The notes beneath the pieces were generated by a model. The model did not search any database. It was not told where the DNA came from and saw only the letters and a list, made by a program, of their open reading frames with translations. From SUG1106 sp051883095 (lineage in GTDB: Bacteria > Bacillota > Clostridia > Peptostreptococcales > Anaerovoracaceae): a stretch of 38,922 nucleotides of DNA. Below, piece by piece: positions 33,229 through 38,922 of this stretch (position 1 is its first letter; the number at the start of each line of letters is the position of its first letter). Position numbers and translations under genes: made by a program. The DNA lies in the NCBI GenBank assembly GCA_051883095.1, contig JBJETB010000074.1, positions 1 to 38,922 on the forward strand. The letters are read 5' to 3'.

Positions 33229-33516
33229 ATGACTAAATATGAAGTTATGTTCATTATCAATCCTACTTTAGAAGACGAAAAGAAAGATGCGACAGTAGAG
33301 ACAGTTCAGTCCATTATTGCTGCAGATGGTGAAGTTGAAAAAGTAGACGTTTGGGGAATGAGAAAGCTTGCATATCCTATCGAAAAGAAGGAAGAAGGTT
33401 ACTATGTAGTAATCGAATTCGCAGGCAACCCTACATTACCTAAGGAACTTGACAGAAGACTGAGAATCTCAGACAACGTAATGAGACACATCATCATCAA
33501 CAAGGACGAAAAATAG
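33229..33516 (+). CDS. rpsF: 30S ribosomal protein S6
   Basis: 95 aa, beginning MTKYEVMFIINPTL and containing DVWGMRKLAYPIEKKEEGYYVV, the S6 signature. The ATG at 33229 follows GGGAGGTG at 6 nt; the GTG at 33220 lies inside that site. First gene of rpsF-ssb-rpsR; S6 pairs with S18 in the small subunit platform. Confidence 0.97.
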   Translation: MTKYEVMFIINPTLEDEKKDATVETVQSIIAADGEVEKVDVWGMRKLAYPIEKKEEGYYVVIEFAGNPTLPKELDRRLRISDNVMRHIIINKDEK

Positions 33517-33526
33517 GAGGGTGTAA

Positions 33527-33970
33527 ATGAACAGTGTTGTACTAATCGGAAGATTGACCAGAGACCCGGAAGTCAGATACACAGCTGGAACACAGATGGC
33601 CGTATGCACCTTTACAGTTGCAATCGACAGACCTGTAAGAGCCGGCGGAGAGAAGCAGACTGACTTTCCGAGAGTAACTGTTTTCGGCAAGCAGGCTGAG
33701 AACTGCGAAAGATTCCTTGCCAAGGGAAGACTGGTCGGAGTCCAGGGAAGACTGCAGACAGGCAGTTATACAAACAAAGACGGTGCAACCGTTTACACCA
33801 CAGATGTCGTAGCTGACAGAGTAGAATTTTTAGAATGGGGAGACAGACCTCAGGGCGGCCAGAGCCAGTCGTATTCACGCGGCGAAGCTCAGCAGTCACA
33901 GCCGCAGTCAATGGGCTTTGACGAAGCGCCTGCAGGATTTTCTGCCATAGATGAAGATATCCCGTTCTAA
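33527..33970 (+). CDS. ssb: Single-stranded DNA-binding protein
   Basis: 147 aa. The OB fold starts MNSVVLIGRLTRDPEVRYT and contains RVTVFGKQAENCERFLAKGRLVGVQGRLQ. A Gln/Ser/Gly-rich linker is followed by the acidic C-terminal tip EDIPF, which recruits repair and replication partners. AGGAGG precedes the ATG. Its position between rpsF and rpsR is the standard Firmicute arrangement. Confidence 0.97.
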   Translation: MNSVVLIGRLTRDPEVRYTAGTQMAVCTFTVAIDRPVRAGGEKQTDFPRVTVFGKQAENCERFLAKGRLVGVQGRLQTGSYTNKDGATVYTTDVVADRVEFLEWGDRPQGGQSQSYSRGEAQQSQPQSMGFDEAPAGFSAIDEDIPF

Positions 33971-33988
33971 GAGAAAGGAGATAAAGAC

Positions 33989-34225
33989 ATGATGGAAAAG
34001 AGACGCGGCGGCGGAATGAGAAGAAAGAAAGTTTGTCAGTTCTGCGCCGATAAGACAGAAAGAATCGATTACAAGGACGTAGAAAAGTTAAGAAGATACG
34101 TTACTGAAAGAGGCAAGATTTTACCTAAGAGAATCACAGGTACTTGCGCTATGCACCAGAGAGAAGTGACTACTGCTATCAAGAGAGCAAGAATCGTAGC
34201 ACTGCTTCCTTATGTAGCTGAGTAA
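33989..34225 (+). CDS. rpsR: 30S ribosomal protein S18
   Basis: 78 aa, rich in Arg and Lys, with the S18 core DYKDVEKLRRYVTERGKILPKRITGTCAMHQREVTTAIKRARIVALLPYV. An AAAGGAG site precedes it. N-terminal Cys residues (KVCQFCADK) form part of a zinc-type S18. A strong terminator follows. Confidence 0.97.
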   Translation: MMEKRRGGGMRRKKVCQFCADKTERIDYKDVEKLRRYVTERGKILPKRITGTCAMHQREVTTAIKRARIVALLPYVAE

Positions 34226-34247
34226 TCGAAAAACGAAATAAGTGATA

Positions 34248-34293
34248 AAAGTCCCTTAAAGCCTGATAAACCAGACGTTAAGGGACTTTTTTT
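34248..34293 (+). terminator. Terminator of the rpsF operon
   Basis: AAAGTCCCTTAA and TTAAGGGACTTT form a perfect 12-bp stem with an 18-nt loop, followed by Ts. Confidence 0.95.
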
Positions 34294-34308
34294 GTAACAA
34301 AAAGCGGA

Positions 34309-34353
34309 TATTGATTTTTTTGATTCCAGAGGTTATATTATTGGTACAGGAAT
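34309..34353 (+). promoter_or_regulatory. 45-bp promoter cassette, copy A (before MNT/HEPN genes)
   Basis: TTGATT (34311-34316), 17-bp spacer, TATATT (34334-34339), ending GTACAGGAAT. Matches the sequence at 36981-37025 at 40 of 45 positions without gaps by hand alignment. Confidence 0.8.
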
Positions 34354-34377
34354 GTGTACAAGAGAAAGGGTTATTTG

Positions 34378-34671
34378 ATGGTACAGGTAAATCTAAAGGA
34401 AAAAATCATAAATGAAATTAAAGAGTTAGCCTGTGACTGTGGAGTTGAGAAGGTAATTCTGTTTGGTTCCAGGGCTCGCGGCGACAATAAAGAACGAAGC
34501 GACATCGATTTGGCTGTCATAGGAGGCAATACAGCCAGGTTTGCAGTGGAGGCCGACGAGGAGATACAAACTTTGCTCATGTTTGATATCGTCGATTTGG
34601 ATGGATTTGTTCAAGATGAGCTCAGACAGGCCATTGAGAGAGAGGGGAAGATTATTTATGAAAAAATTTGA
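34378..34671 (+). CDS. MNT-domain nucleotidyltransferase antitoxin (MntA type)
   Basis: 97 aa. The minimal nucleotidyltransferase motif GS-x10-DxD is complete (Gly30-Ser31, Asp42 and Asp44), and a later Asp in FDIVDLD may be the third carboxylate. In characterised pairs, MntA adds AMP to the HEPN partner and so silences it. The ATG at 34378 has AAGGG at 7 nt; the GTG at 34354 in the longer frame is unlikely. It overlaps the HEPN gene by 14 nt. Confidence 0.87.
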   Translation: MVQVNLKEKIINEIKELACDCGVEKVILFGSRARGDNKERSDIDLAVIGGNTARFAVEADEEIQTLLMFDIVDLDGFVQDELRQAIEREGKIIYEKI

Positions 34672-35053
34672 GAATTTTCAGCGTTCGCTCAGAAACTTAG
34701 AGGAAATCAAAAAGTATAAGGAGCCTTATGAGATAATTGAATTGACAGGGCAGGTGGCGCTGTTTGAGATATGTTTTGAACAGAGCTGGAAAGCGATGAA
34801 AGAAATCCTCGAATACAACGGCTACGATGAAAGCAGGACAGGCTCGCCTCGCAGCATATTAAAGCTTGCGTATCAGGCCGGCATGATAGAAGATGAAGAA
34901 CTGTGGGTTGAGGCCCTGGCTTCCCGAAACAATGTATCTCATGCGTACAATGAAGGAATTGCTGTCAGAATCGTCTCTGAAACCAAGGCTAAATATATCG
35001 ATATGTTTGAAGCCCTGGAGAAAAAAATCAAAAGTGATTGGATAAGTGAATAG
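34658..35053 (+). CDS. HEPN-domain toxin (HepT type)
   Basis: 131 aa, helical. The R-x4-H-x-Y motif of HEPN ribonucleases is present as RNNVSHAY (Arg90, His95, Tyr97); the Tyr is the residue AMPylated in the HepT/MntA system. Earlier residues (FEICFEQSWKAMKEILEYNG) match the HI0074 / nucleotidyltransferase-substrate-binding family. The start at 34658 lies inside the MNT gene with GGGGA 9 nt upstream; the same frame is open further upstream but that portion is the MNT gene read in another frame. Confidence 0.87.
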   Translation: MKKFENFQRSLRNLEEIKKYKEPYEIIELTGQVALFEICFEQSWKAMKEILEYNGYDESRTGSPRSILKLAYQAGMIEDEELWVEALASRNNVSHAYNEGIAVRIVSETKAKYIDMFEALEKKIKSDWISE

Positions 35054-35062
35054 ATAACAATG

Positions 35063-35108
35063 AAGCGGACGAATCTGCATTTTAAACTGCAGACTGTCCG
35101 CTTTTTTT
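35063..35108 (+). terminator. Terminator after HEPN gene
   Basis: AAGCGGAC/GTCCGCTT outer stem and TCTGCA/TGCAGA inner stem, followed by seven Ts. The stop of the convergent LysR gene lies in the T-run. Confidence 0.92.
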
Positions 35109-35985
35109 AAAGCCTATACTCGGCCACCCATTCACATGCATAGTCATAGAATTTGGATGCTGCAGCCGAAAGCAGCCTGCGATCCCGGCATGCGATACCA
35201 AGATCCCTGTGTCCCGGCGGATCCAGCGGAACTGCAGCAATGCGCCGGTCAAAACCCTGAAGCATCATCATGGACATAAGGCTTATGCCCAGGCCTTGCT
35301 CCACCATGGCGATTACAGCGTGGTCGTCACTTTCAACGAAACGGGCATCCGGCTGGATTCTGTTCTGATTCAGTATTGCGGTAATTTCATCTTCGACACC
35401 TTCATTTAAAGCGATATATGGCAGATCAGGCAGCATGGAGATAGGGAAAGTATCCATTGAAGCATGTGGATCATCTTCAGCAAAAATGCTGACTATAGGG
35501 TCGCGGTATAAGAAGGTATCGTCAAGTTCAAGTTTGGAAGGATAGGCCACGAAGCCCACATCCACGCGGCCATCGGCAATCCAGCTGTTAATCTGTTCAT
35601 CGGTTCCATGCAGGAGTTCAAATCGCATGCGCGGGTAATCCTTATGAAACCTTTTAATAATGCCCGGGAGCCACTGCGCAGAGACACTGTTGAAGGTGCC
35701 GATACGGATGAGTCCTTCACGCAGACCGTTTATTTCATCGATGTATTCAGAAAGCCTGCGCTGATCATGGAGTACTGTGCGGATATAGGGAAGCAGGAGC
35801 TGACCCTCCGGAGTAAGCTGCACGCCGCTTCTTCCTCTGTTAAGAAGACGCACGTTCCACTGTTCCTCCAGTGAGTTCAGTGCACGGGTAAGGCCGGACT
35901 GAGTGTATCCCAGCTCCTCTGCTGCCTGTGTCATGGTTCCGGTTTCTACCGCTTTGATCAAGGCTTCATATTGTGACAGATTCAT
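35107..35985 (-). CDS. LysR-family transcriptional regulator
   Basis: 292 aa. N-terminal winged helix-turn-helix (SQYEALIKAVETGTMTQAAEELGYTQSGLTRALNSLEEQW), then a periplasmic-binding-protein-like effector domain from about residue 88. It is divergent from the DDAH-type gene and is its likely regulator; the inducer is unknown. AGGAGG-like sequence (GGAGGAAAG) precedes the ATG. Confidence 0.92.
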   Translation of the reverse strand: MNLSQYEALIKAVETGTMTQAAEELGYTQSGLTRALNSLEEQWNVRLLNRGRSGVQLTPEGQLLLPYIRTVLHDQRRLSEYIDEINGLREGLIRIGTFNSVSAQWLPGIIKRFHKDYPRMRFELLHGTDEQINSWIADGRVDVGFVAYPSKLELDDTFLYRDPIVSIFAEDDPHASMDTFPISMLPDLPYIALNEGVEDEITAILNQNRIQPDARFVESDDHAVIAMVEQGLGISLMSMMMLQGFDRRIAAVPLDPPGHRDLGIACRDRRLLSAAASKFYDYACEWVAEYRL

Positions 35986-36045
35986 TGACTTTCCTCCATA
36001 ACATTTATATGATTATTTCGCATGGAAAACATGAAAAACTTGCGT

Positions 36046-36092
36046 TTGACGAATGTTAGCTTTTATTATACTATAAACCCAAGAAAAGTCAA
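36046..36092. promoter_or_regulatory. Overlapping divergent promoters, LysR and DDAH genes
   Basis: Plus: TTGACG (36046-36051), 17 bp, TACTAT (36069-36074). Minus: TTGACT (36087-36092), 16 bp, TATAAT (36065-36070). The two -10 boxes overlap by two bases, so only one polymerase can bind at a time. Confidence 0.65.
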
Positions 36093-36115
36093 ATTGATTC
36101 GAAGGAGGCAATGAT

Positions 36116-36889
36116 ATGTTTACAAGAGCAATTACCAGAAAACCATGCAGAGCACTGATTGACGGAATTTCCACAGGCCAGTTCTGTGAAGGGACTCCGG
36201 ATTACGAAAGTGCTGTTAAGCAGCACGATAAATATGTAGAAACTTTAAGAGGACTGGGTCTTGAGGTTACAGACCTGGAAGCAGACGAGAGATTCCCGGA
36301 TTCCTGCTTCGTTGAAGACCCTGCAGTAGTTATGGAACGCTGTGCCGTTATCACCAACCCTGCTAAAGATTCCAGAAACGGAGAAAGACTCGAAATCATC
36401 GATACTATCAGAAAATTCTACGATGATTCACAGATTTTCCATATCGAAGCACCGGGCACCATGGAAGGCGGTGACGTAATGAGAGTCGGCGATCACTTCT
36501 ATGTAGGACTGTCCGATCGTACCAACGAAGAAGGCGCAAAGCAGTTCAATGATATCGTTACAAAGTTCGGATACACATCCTCAACTGTCCCTGTAACAGA
36601 AGGCCTTCACCTTAAGGATTTCGTAATTTACCTGGAAAACAACAACATGCTTGTAACCGCAATCATGAACGATATGCCGGCATTCAAGGACTTCAACCGT
36701 TTTGTTGTTGATCCTGATGAACTATATGCTATCAACAGCCTTAACATCAACGATACTGTTCTCGTACCGGAAGGCTATCCTAAGACACAGAAGATCATCG
36801 AAGATCTCGGATACCCTGTTAAACTGGTGGATACTGGCGAGTTTAAGAAAATCGACGGCAGCCTGACCTGCTTATCCTTAAGATTCTAG
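36116..36889 (+). CDS. Dimethylarginine dimethylaminohydrolase (DDAH)-family enzyme
   Basis: 257-aa guanidino-group-modifying hydrolase of the DDAH/arginine deiminase superfamily; DDAH makes citrulline and dimethylamine from methylated arginine. Visible: FPDSCFVEDPAVV (substrate-binding Asp/Glu), GTMEGGDVMRVG, GLSDRTNEEG, a His in VTEGLHLKD, and the catalytic Cys in GSLTCLSLRF near the C terminus. The true substrate could be another arginine derivative. GAAGGAGG precedes the ATG. Divergent from LysR; a terminator follows. Confidence 0.85.
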   Translation: MFTRAITRKPCRALIDGISTGQFCEGTPDYESAVKQHDKYVETLRGLGLEVTDLEADERFPDSCFVEDPAVVMERCAVITNPAKDSRNGERLEIIDTIRKFYDDSQIFHIEAPGTMEGGDVMRVGDHFYVGLSDRTNEEGAKQFNDIVTKFGYTSSTVPVTEGLHLKDFVIYLENNNMLVTAIMNDMPAFKDFNRFVVDPDELYAINSLNINDTVLVPEGYPKTQKIIEDLGYPVKLVDTGEFKKIDGSLTCLSLRF

Positions 36890-36921
36890 AGATTCCAACT
36901 AAACCCATAATAAATATAACG

Positions 36922-36959
36922 AAAAACCTTCTCTACAATGCAGCCGGAGAAGGTTTTTT
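36922..36959 (+). terminator. Terminator after DDAH gene
   Basis: AACCTTCTC/GAGAAGGTT stem (9 bp, 13-nt loop) with flanking A-run and T-run, so it may work in both directions. Confidence 0.92.
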
Positions 36960-36980
36960 ATTGCATATGAAAAAAACGTG

Positions 36981-37025
36981 TATTGATTTTTTAAATTTCA
37001 GAGTTTATATTATTTGTACAGGAAT
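36981..37025 (+). promoter_or_regulatory. 45-bp promoter cassette, copy B (before YitT unit)
   Basis: TTGATT (36983-36988), 17-bp spacer, TATATT (37006-37011), ending GTACAGGAAT. Second copy of the cassette at 34309-34353. Both copies directly follow a terminator. Confidence 0.8.
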
Positions 37026-37029
37026 TAGA

Positions 37030-37098
37030 ATGAGTGAAAAGAAGACAGGAGTACGTACCATGATAGCGAAAATTAAAGAAGCCATATTTTCTATTTAA
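37030..37098 (+). CDS. Small ORF (22 aa or 12 aa) upstream of YitT gene
   Basis: An ORF of 22 codons ending FSI. A second in-frame ATG at 37060 has ACAGGAG 8 nt upstream, a better site than the first, and would give the 12-residue peptide MIAKIKEAIFSI, which looks amphipathic. It lies between the promoter cassette and the YitT gene. It may be a leader peptide, a small membrane-active peptide, or untranslated. Confidence 0.35.
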   Translation: MSEKKTGVRTMIAKIKEAIFSI

Positions 37099-37116
37099 AG
37101 CAGGAGGAACTCTGTA

Positions 37117-38022
37117 ATGAAGGGAAAGAACTTGTTCGATAAAATTGGAATACAGCCGAAACAGATACTGTACCTTCTGGCGGCCAACCTGTTTTACGCC
37201 CTTGCGCTGGACCTGTTTTATGTACATAACGGTATAGCGGCAGGAGGCCTCGCAGGCATAGGCACTGTGCTTAACAGTCTGTTCGACCTCCCCGTTGGTG
37301 CCGTGGTATTTATCTTAAATATCCCTATCTGCATATGGGGATGGAAAATAAAAGGGAAGCGATACATAATCACCTCCCTGATTGCTGTTGCATTATATTC
37401 TTTTATAGTGGATGTCCTGTCGTTTCTGCCGTCGGTGACCGATGACAAGCTTGTGGCTGTAATATGCGGCGGACTCCTTTACGGAGTAGCTGCTTCTTTC
37501 TCGGTAAAAGCACAGATTTCCGCAGGTGGCACTGACCTGCTGGCCAAGCTGGTTATAACTAAATTAAAATCTTTCAGCCTGGGAACCCTGCTCATGATGA
37601 TAGACGGTTCCATAGTGGTTCTCGCCATGCTGGCATACGGCGATATAGGTGCGGGCATTTACGCCCTCCTTGCCATAGCCGTTGCCTCCATAGTTACGGA
37701 CAAGATAAACAGCGGCTTCAACAGGGCGGATATTTTCTATATATTTGCAAACCGGAATCTTGATGAAATTGCAGATGCCATATTGTATGATATGGGAAGA
37801 GGTGCCACATGTCTTGAAGCAAAAGGCATGTTTGAGAAGTCGGAAAGAAAAATACTTATGGTGGTAGTTAAGCCTAACGAGATGCCTAAGCTTAAAAGTA
37901 TCGTAAAAAAATACGACCCCACCGCATTTATCATACTGACATCAGCATTTGAAATAATAGGTGGGGGCTTTGATAATCTTGATTTAACTGCCACCGTGCA
38001 GGATGTGGCAGAAAAAGAATAG
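37117..38022 (+). CDS. YitT-family membrane protein (DUF2179)
   Basis: 301 aa. Five to six membrane segments in the first 200 residues with the YitT pattern (HNGIAAGGLAGIGTVLNSLFDLPVGAVVFILNIPI; SVKAQISAGGTDLLAKL), then a C-terminal soluble DUF2179 domain (GRGATCLEAKGMFEKSERKILMVVVKPNEMPKLK). The function is unknown; transport has been suggested for some members. AGGAGG lies 9 nt before the ATG. Confidence 0.9.
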   Translation: MKGKNLFDKIGIQPKQILYLLAANLFYALALDLFYVHNGIAAGGLAGIGTVLNSLFDLPVGAVVFILNIPICIWGWKIKGKRYIITSLIAVALYSFIVDVLSFLPSVTDDKLVAVICGGLLYGVAASFSVKAQISAGGTDLLAKLVITKLKSFSLGTLLMMIDGSIVVLAMLAYGDIGAGIYALLAIAVASIVTDKINSGFNRADIFYIFANRNLDEIADAILYDMGRGATCLEAKGMFEKSERKILMVVVKPNEMPKLKSIVKKYDPTAFIILTSAFEIIGGGFDNLDLTATVQDVAEKE

Positions 38023-38026
38023 ACTT

Positions 38027-38683
38027 CTATTCTATTCCGGTTATATATGTAATCATATCAAGAAGAAGCTTATTCAGTTCATCTGCATCTATGGAAGGGT
38101 CATCGCACTTCTGTTCGAGAAGCTGACGGAAGCAGCCGACTATAATTGTGTTGACAAGGTCTATATTGCTTTCATCGAAACGAACATGCTCTGTTCCGAT
38201 AAGGGGAGACAGAATCATGTAGCATCTTTCCTGAATGCTGTTTCCGTAGTACATGTCCTCAATATCCTTGGAATAAATAGGTTTTTCCTCGGGAAAGAGA
38301 TCGTAATACTGAGTAATTATCATGGTCAGGTTCTGACTGTATTTGCCAAAGAAAAAATTATAGAATACTTTAGGCTGTTTGAACACGGCTTTGCCGAAAG
38401 CATCCCATATGGAAAGAAATTTTTCCTTGGGTGAGGCTACTATGGCGCTGCGTTCAGCCAGCTCTTTTTTATATTCAGTGAAATAATTCAAAGAGGCCAG
38501 CAGAATAAGCTGGTCTACATTTTTAAAATACAGATAAATCGTCGAATTGTGGAAGCCTGCCTTATCGGCAATCTTACGGATGGAAATGTTCTCCATACCT
38601 TCTGTGTCTATCAGTTCCTGGGTCGCTTCAATAAAACAACGCGCCATTTTTTGCTTATGTTCCTTCTGCATTCCTGCCTGCAT
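38027..38683 (-). CDS. TetR-family transcriptional regulator
   Basis: 218 aa. The N-terminal helix-turn-helix is ISIRKIADKAGFHNSTIYLYFKNVDQLILLA, a clear TetR signature; the rest is a ligand-binding helical domain. I choose the ATG at 38683, which has AAAGGA at 8 nt, over the TTG at 38716. It is divergent from whatever begins past the window end, whose promoter carries a palindrome. Confidence 0.9.
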   Translation of the reverse strand: MQAGMQKEHKQKMARCFIEATQELIDTEGMENISIRKIADKAGFHNSTIYLYFKNVDQLILLASLNYFTEYKKELAERSAIVASPKEKFLSIWDAFGKAVFKQPKVFYNFFFGKYSQNLTMIITQYYDLFPEEKPIYSKDIEDMYYGNSIQERCYMILSPLIGTEHVRFDESNIDLVNTIIVGCFRQLLEQKCDDPSIDADELNKLLLDMITYITGIE

Positions 38684-38847
38684 GTTCTGTGTCCTTTCCG
38701 AAGAGCTTTTTATCAATAATATCTATATTGTACAGCACATTATAAGAAAATCAAGGGTAAATTTGCCAGTCTGAGGAAAAAATCGACAAAACGTTGCAAA
38801 ATACTCGTTTTATCGTGAAAAAAATATCACAAATACTCCAAAAAAAC

Positions 38848-38876
38848 TTGACAATAAGCGCGCTTATTAGTATTAT
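38848..38876 (+). promoter_or_regulatory. Promoter with palindromic TetR-type operator
   Basis: TTGACA (38848-38853), 17-bp spacer, TATTAT (38871-38876). The spacer holds a perfect 16-bp palindrome AATAAGCGCGCTTATT (38853-38868). It reads toward the window end, so the controlled gene is not visible. Confidence 0.82.
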
Positions 38877-38922
38877 CTAAGTAAACATAAAACTGTATGC
38901 CGTTTATCAATGAAAACGAAAG

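Noticed and set aside
1..38922. tRNA, rRNA or insertion sequence
   Set aside because: No cloverleaf with the GTTCRANNC arm, no rRNA text and no transposase were noticed when reading both strands; a tRNAscan or ISfinder run would settle it.

Overview
The window holds the chromosomal replication origin of a low-to-mid GC Gram-positive bacterium, most likely a member of the class Clostridia. The evidence is the gene order noc-rsmG-mnmG-mnmE-khpB-yidC-yidD-rnpA-rpmH | oriC | dnaA-dnaN-recF-punA-gyrB-gyrA, followed by a SigB-type sigma factor with an RsbW-like kinase. Consensus -35/-10 promoters and AGGAGG-type ribosome binding sites fit this. Placement near Peptostreptococcales/Anaerovoracaceae is a guess from general gene content, not a demonstrated assignment.

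Layout. 1-7.3 kb (minus strand): chromosome segregation, rRNA and tRNA modification, membrane insertase, RNase P protein and L34, led by a perfect TTGACA-17-TATAAT promoter. 7.3-9.0 kb: a bipartite oriC, with DnaA boxes on both sides of dnaA and a DnaA-trio unwinding element before dnaN. 9-18.9 kb (plus): sliding clamp, RecF, purine nucleoside phosphorylase, gyrase, an anti-sigma/sigma pair and trpS. 19-21.6 kb: an unusual acyltransferase overlapped by a GltS-like transporter. 21.58-21.92 kb: a non-coding array of TACAACAT/ATGTTGTA motifs filling a convergent intergenic gap. 21.9-30.4 kb: a mosaic of small units (radical SAM protein, HTH-Uma2 fusion, PlsC, PAP2 phosphatase with PucR regulator, DUF2148 ferredoxin, nucleotidyltransferase with HutG-like hydrolase, MATE exporter). 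30.5-35.1 kb: two toxin-antitoxin-like modules (DUF3990/HTH and HEPN/MNT) flanking an XpaC-like protein and the rpsF-ssb-rpsR operon. 35.1-38.9 kb: LysR with a divergent DDAH-type amidino hydrolase, a YitT-family membrane protein behind a small ORF, and a TetR regulator with a palindromic operator in the promoter of the next gene, which lies outside the window.

Genes on both sides of oriC are transcribed away from it, with the replication fork. The first lagging-strand gene on the right arm is the radical SAM gene at 21.9 kb, immediately after the motif array; from there on, orientation is mixed and the content looks accessory. Several annotated starts differ from the longest open frame because the ribosome binding site lies inside it; these are stated per gene.

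The points most worth a second look are the motif array at 21587-21911, the 45-bp promoter cassette duplicated in front of the HEPN/MNT module and the YitT unit, the operator-controlled DUF3990 module, the possible attenuator before the MATE gene, and a DnaA whose DNA-recognition signature is altered while its DnaA boxes are canonical.
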